A stretch of DNA of 9,134 nt from Roseibacillus sp. (GTDB lineage: Bacteria; Verrucomicrobiota; Verrucomicrobiia; Verrucomicrobiales; Akkermansiaceae). Each line of letters opens with the position of its first letter. Position 1 is the stretch's first letter. Below, piece by piece: positions 5,593 through 9,134 of this stretch. The position numbers were made by a program, and so were the translations under genes. Under the pieces are notes generated by a model. The model was not told the origin of the DNA, did no database searches, and saw only the letters and a program-made list of their open reading frames with translations. The stretch is from the NCBI GenBank assembly GCA_002729275.1, contig PBTP01000025.1:14457-23590 (forward strand). The letters run 5' to 3'.

Positions 5593-8500
5593 CTAGCGGG
5601 GCCCTTGGGGGAGAATCCTCCATTCGTGGATACCGGCGGAGACGCCTGGTTGCAAGTGAGCCTCCAGCCTGATGCGGTCGGCCTCGAATACCTTGAATTT
5701 CACCTTGTTGAACTGGTCGAGCTCGACCGGATAAGAACCCAGAGCCTCCGCGGGTTTCCACCTCCCCTGATGGCGATACAGGATGCGCCAACTCTCTGGA
5801 ACCCTGCGGTCACCCCCGTTGGCATGCCAGTATACCTTCACTCCAGAAATCTTACGCGGTTCCTCGAATTCATACTGAACCCACTCGGCCTCCTTCTCGT
5901 TGGGGCGCCTTCTCCCCTCCCAGTTTGCAGAATCCTCCCACTCTCCACCTTTCCCGTTGGACCAGGTGTAAGCGGAACTCCTGCGTTGTTGTTTAGCAGG
6001 CCGGACAGCATCTGGGACTGACGCCGGGGCAGGCGGCATCGCAGGAGCAGTTTCAGGCGTTAGCCGTGGCGCAAAGACACTGAACTGCAGCCGCGTCCCA
6101 ACAAGATGGAACGTCCCTTGGAAATTCTGGCTCTTGTCGAGGCGGAAGTCATTAGCCTCAACATCCACGAAGCTGGCACCGGTGAAATCGATCAGATTAT
6201 AGCTCCGCCCTGCTTTTACTCCACCCAGGTCTTTAATGGTAATGACTACACTCCGGTGCTTACTTCCTCGGAAAGTGCCTCCAGCAATTCTCAGGAGGTC
6301 GGATTGCTCCCCTATTTCGAATTGCATACGAGCTCCTTCCCGAAGCTCCAGACCGTCCCGAAGCGTCAAGGTTCCAATACCGTCTCCCGGATCAATTCTT
6401 CCCCCGGGTTTGACCACCACCGGGGAAGAGCTTCCCCCTGCTCCAATTGCCCCATTACCACTGAGGACCGCGCCGTGATTCACCACCACGGTCGATTTCG
6501 GGCTAACTCCCGACCCGCTGGTGTTATTGACCATGAGCACTCCCGCATTCACGGTGGTATCAGCCCGATACCCACGGTTGTTTCGTCGGTCTGGATCGTA
6601 GATCGGGGTGTAATCCGCCGTGAGCTCACAAACCCCCAGTCCATTTTTAACAATCCCCGCACCAGAGCACCACTTATAGGCACCCTCTACTTCCTGCACG
6701 AGACCACGAAAGCTGAACTTCGCTCCCTCCGCCACATTCATCACCATATTGTACGTCTCTGTCGGAGACCAGCTGGTGGTGGTCCAGGTAGAGCCCGGGG
6801 CCCAAACATGTCTCCCGCTCTTGACCGAAATTGCAAGATCTCCACTTCCCTTCAGATTGCCTGTGAGCGTGTAACAGTGTTTCGAGTCAATCCGCATCGC
6901 ACTGACCGTATTGCGACTCTCCGCGTGGTCAGTCATTCCAGAAACTGTCACCGGCCCATCGAGAACATTCGGAAAGGTCACAACTGCTTCAACGGTTGGC
7001 TTGCGGACATTCTGCCACGACATCACCGGAACACTCGTATCTCCGGAAGAAGAGGGGAGCAGGTCATCACAAAGAGCGGTCGCGACATGAGGATAGTGGA
7101 GATGAGATACGCTGGGCTTATAGGCACGGGATTTTGAAGCCCTGAGAAAAGGCATCTGCTCTCCCTCATTACTGCCGGAATAAGACGGCACTTCGCCCAG
7201 CCTACCCTGCAGGGCTGCTTCAAGGGTCAGAAGAGCCAGTGGCTCAGCAGAACACAGGTTCGCGACACGGTGCAGCGGGCTCGGGGTAAAGAGCCCCTGC
7301 TCAGGCCGGAAATGCTTGCCGAAGGCATTGTTGGCGATCACCCGGCCCAGTTCCAGGTAAGACCTGTCGCTAGTCGCCTTGAAAAGCTCCACCAGCGGGA
7401 AGATTAACAAGTAATCTTCCTCCTCGGTTTCAAGATTGAGCCGGGGAGACATATCCTTTCCATCCCCGATATCTCCGAAGTTGTTTCCCCGGCACATCGC
7501 TCGCAGGGCTTCCCAGATCTCCTCGTCAGCGCTCTGTCGGTAACAGATGGCAAAGGCCAGAATGTTGGTGGGAGTCGGAGCCCATGGGATCCAGGAGCTT
7601 TTGACCTCCTGCCCCGGCTTCGCATTTTTCGCCTCGCGTTCAGCAAGGTCAGTCCCATCAAAAAGCATGTTGCGCATCTCGTTGACCTCTGGTCGATAGC
7701 AATACTTGGCGAAGGCCTTGAGATGTTTGAGCATCGTTTCACGGTAGTACTGCCCTTTTGATCCAAGCTCCTCACCAAGCCTCAGCATGGCGATTCCTCC
7801 GCCATTCATCAGGCCCGCTGATCCCGAGGTAATCAGGGCGTATTCGGGAATGGACTCCTCCTCGGAACCGAAGGTCCGCAGAGAGGTGTGGTGCCATGGC
7901 GGCAGGCCAGTATCTGGGTGGGCACTCTCCGAGTAGCGGGCGTAGAGTCTCTGGGCCCAGAAAAGTGGTCGATCGTCGTCATCTAGAAGGCCGAGCTGGG
8001 CTCCCGCGTAAATGATATCGGACCCCGAGTCAAAGAAGGTCAGGTTCCCCTTGACGATACCCACTACCGGCTTGGTGATAGGCTGGCTCCAGACGGTCTC
8101 CTCGTTCAACTCCTTTACGTAACTCCCATGCCGGGTGAAGTTCATGAACCCCCAGTCCTGTATATGAGAGTCCCAGTGCGCGGTCATCATCCGGCGGGCT
8201 GCCACGGGATCCGCATCCCAGAAAATCGGATAATAGGGATAGTCCCTCTTCATCTCATGCCCACTCTTGCCTGCTGGCCAGTCATTGCCGTCCTGGTCAT
8301 CGGTATTCAGGTTGATCCAGCGATGATGCCCCATCTGCAAGAGGCCATTGGCTACCGCGTAGTGCTGGAAACAGTAACGGAGACTCTCCTTGTAGGCCTC
8401 CTCATAGCGGCTGTCTCCAGTAAGCTTACTGATTCCCACCAGGAAGCGCATGAGGTTGCCCTGGTAGGCGAGATTCGAGGATATGACCGGCTGAAACGGC

Positions 8501-8793
8501 TGCTTTGAACGGGGTCCGGGGCCACCGAGACGATGAATATACATCTTCTCCGGGGCTTTCATTGTGCTTACCTCCAGAGCATCCACGAAGAGCGGACTAT
8601 GTTTCTCTCCGTAGGTGTCTCGGCCATGCTGAAGAACGGCGGCAGCGTAATTCCTTAACCCTTTCATCCGCTCAGTATCTGGGGATTGAACGACGTCTCC
8701 TCCGGCTTGCGCCGGAAAATAGCCGGCCAACAGCAGCCATCCAGCTCCTTGCGTAAATCTCCACAAGGATCTTATCGAAAGTATTCTCTTCAT
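5593..8793 (-). CDS. Large secreted multidomain protein: putative polysaccharide lyase/six-hairpin region, PATR-like region, discoidin-like C-terminus
   Basis: The open frame starts at a GTG at 8832 directly followed by an ATG at 8829. I chose the ATG at 8793 because it gives a standard signal peptide (MKRILSIRSLWRFTQGAGWL, ending AQA at 28-30) and 1066 residues. No Shine-Dalgarno favours any choice. Residues about 40-580 are alpha-helical with recurrent aromatic and Asp/His blocks (GRDTYG 57-62, SPLFVDALEV 66-75, GHHRWINLNTD 155-165, GHEMKRDYPYYPIFWDADP 178-196, NFTRHGSY 218-225). They resemble uncharacterised planctomycete/verrucomicrobial proteins often labelled pectate lyase-like; a six-hairpin (alpha/alpha) barrel is inferred. 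Residues about 600-905 are beta-rich, with a PATR-like stretch (TTVNAGVL 746-753, VVVNHGAVLSGNGAIG 769-784, VKPGGRIDPGDGIGTLTL 794-811). A Pro-rich linker spans 911-927. Residues 968-1062 (WVQYEFEEP, VKVYWHANGG, RVPESWRILYR, LQPGVSAGIHEWRI) resemble the discoidin-like module found at the end of GH127-type and related enzymes, probably carbohydrate-binding. Catalytic residues cannot be assigned. A TATAGT-like -10 candidate lies at 8884-8889 on the minus strand, without a matching -35. Confidence 0.88.
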   Translation of the reverse strand: MKRILSIRSLWRFTQGAGWLLLAGYFPAQAGGDVVQSPDTERMKGLRNYAAAVLQHGRDTYGEKHSPLFVDALEVSTMKAPEKMYIHRLGGPGPRSKQPFQPVISSNLAYQGNLMRFLVGISKLTGDSRYEEAYKESLRYCFQHYAVANGLLQMGHHRWINLNTDDQDGNDWPAGKSGHEMKRDYPYYPIFWDADPVAARRMMTAHWDSHIQDWGFMNFTRHGSYVKELNEETVWSQPITKPVVGIVKGNLTFFDSGSDIIYAGAQLGLLDDDDRPLFWAQRLYARYSESAHPDTGLPPWHHTSLRTFGSEEESIPEYALITSGSAGLMNGGGIAMLRLGEELGSKGQYYRETMLKHLKAFAKYCYRPEVNEMRNMLFDGTDLAEREAKNAKPGQEVKSSWIPWAPTPTNILAFAICYRQSADEEIWEALRAMCRGNNFGDIGDGKDMSPRLNLETEEEDYLLIFPLVELFKATSDRSYLELGRVIANNAFGKHFRPEQGLFTPSPLHRVANLCSAEPLALLTLEAALQGRLGEVPSYSGSNEGEQMPFLRASKSRAYKPSVSHLHYPHVATALCDDLLPSSSGDTSVPVMSWQNVRKPTVEAVVTFPNVLDGPVTVSGMTDHAESRNTVSAMRIDSKHCYTLTGNLKGSGDLAISVKSGRHVWAPGSTWTTTSWSPTETYNMVMNVAEGAKFSFRGLVQEVEGAYKWCSGAGIVKNGLGVCELTADYTPIYDPDRRNNRGYRADTTVNAGVLMVNNTSGSGVSPKSTVVVNHGAVLSGNGAIGAGGSSSPVVVKPGGRIDPGDGIGTLTLRDGLELREGARMQFEIGEQSDLLRIAGGTFRGSKHRSVVITIKDLGGVKAGRSYNLIDFTGASFVDVEANDFRLDKSQNFQGTFHLVGTRLQFSVFAPRLTPETAPAMPPAPASVPDAVRPAKQQRRSSAYTWSNGKGGEWEDSANWEGRRRPNEKEAEWVQYEFEEPRKISGVKVYWHANGGDRRVPESWRILYRHQGRWKPAEALGSYPVELDQFNKVKFKVFEADRIRLEAHLQPGVSAGIHEWRILPQGPR

Positions 8794-8889
8794 GCCATCT
8801 GAGCTCAGAGACTGTAGTGATGACCTCATCACCGCAGTCCACGCTGGGTCTAATCCATTCTGAACCGGGGAACGAGACGGAATACTATA

Positions 8890-8921
8890 AAGAATAAAAA
8901 TCCCCGAACTCAGGTCAGGGG
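8890..8921 (-). terminator. Intrinsic terminator overlapping the stop of the right-edge gene
   Basis: On the minus strand CCCC (8921-8918) pairs with GGGG (8905-8902), extended by GA/TC pairs past a single-base bulge, around a 7-base loop that contains the TGA stop. It is followed at once by ATTTTTATTCTTT. The GC stem plus T-tract is the standard rho-independent layout. It should end the transcript of the right-edge gene, so the large secreted-protein gene downstream probably has its own promoter in the roughly 60-95 bp before its start. Confidence 0.62.
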
Positions 8922-9134
8922 GGTCTCTGTAAAGATGGAAACTCGACCATCCTCCATCCTGCAGGACGACTCCAGCTCACGATACTCATCTGCACTGCTG
9001 TACATCGTGAAATAGACAAATGGGTCCCGAAGTAGGCTTCGTTTGTAGCGCGCATATGGGTCTCCGGCCTGAGACATCATGAGCGAGAGATGAACCTTGT
9101 GCTTTTTCTCATACAGGTAGGCGAGCCCCTTCCA
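8910..9134 (-). CDS. C-terminal end of an unrecognised protein (5' end outside window)
   Basis: The frame is open from the right edge to a TGA at 8912-8910, giving 74 residues. The sequence is charged and aromatic: it includes LAYLYEKKHKVHLSLMM (4-20), then AGDPYARYKRSLLRDPF (23-39), VYFTMYSSADEYRELE (40-55), and ends FTETPLT. I do not recognise the family. The alternating hydrophobic and basic pattern suggests a soluble globular domain; there is no membrane segment in this part. That it is a real gene is supported by clean coding over 225 bp into a stop codon placed inside a good intrinsic terminator. It is too short and cut off for the function to be inferred. Confidence 0.7.
   Translation of the reverse strand, partial: WKGLAYLYEKKHKVHLSLMMSQAGDPYARYKRSLLRDPFVYFTMYSSADEYRELESSCRMEDGRVSIFTETPLT

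Noticed and set aside
6106..7137. 343-codon plus-strand open frame opposite the large secreted-protein gene
   Set aside because: Its product has no recognisable domain, is rich in His/Arg/Ser/Pro in the way antisense frames of GC-rich genes are, and lies wholly inside a minus-strand gene with clear conserved blocks.
8794..8832. Longer N-terminus for the large secreted protein from the GTG at 8832 or ATG at 8829
   Set aside because: It remains possible, but the added 12-13 polar residues precede a complete signal peptide starting at 8793 and no Shine-Dalgarno supports them; kept as an alternative start only.
1..9134. CRISPR arrays, insertion sequences, attachment sites, defence genes
   Set aside because: No regularly spaced direct repeats, transposase or integrase motifs, terminal inverted repeats or defence-type domains were seen on either strand.

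Overview
This window looks like part of a Verrucomicrobiota chromosome, with Planctomycetota as the alternative. The evidence is a Tat-exported DUF1501 protein, a tandem GEVED-repeat surface protein, and a very large secreted enzyme carrying an autotransporter-associated (PATR-like) beta-strand region. Such proteins are common in those phyla. The DNA is moderately GC-rich by eye. Strong Shine-Dalgarno sequences are missing in front of every start. No mobile element, tRNA, rRNA or CRISPR array was seen. The assignment to a phylum is inference from gene content.

Layout from left to right. (1) Minus strand, running off the left edge: a secreted protein made of at least three GEVED repeats behind a signal peptide and an 'IPxIP' linker. 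(2) Minus strand, 1859-3016: a secreted five-Asp-box beta-propeller of the sialidase/BNR superfamily that appears to lack the first arginine of the sialidase triad. (3) A divergent intergenic region of about 210 bp. (4) Plus strand, 3226-4608: a DUF1501 protein with a twin-arginine signal. (5) Plus strand, 4685-5488: a secreted alpha/beta-hydrolase of the 'predicted peptidase'/esterase type with an intact Ser-Asp-His triad. (6) A convergent gap with weak hairpins. (7) Minus strand, 5593 to about 8793: a secreted protein of about 1066 residues. It has an N-terminal alpha-helical, probably six-hairpin, putative polysaccharide-lyase-like region, a PATR-like beta-strand region, a Pro-rich linker and a C-terminal discoidin-like module. 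(8) Minus strand, from the right edge to 8910: the last 74 codons of an unrecognised gene, ending in a good intrinsic terminator.

All five genes whose N-termini are visible carry export signals. Together they look like an outer-surface or periplasmic glycan-processing neighbourhood: a putative lyase, an esterase, a sialidase-fold protein, a DUF1501 protein of the alkaline-phosphatase/sulfatase fold, and an adhesion-type repeat protein. That common purpose is inferred from domain content and adjacency. The genes lie in at least three transcription units and nothing in the sequence proves that they act together. I see no clearly new molecular system. The most unusual items are the three-part architecture of the large secreted protein and the sialidase-fold protein with altered active-site positions.
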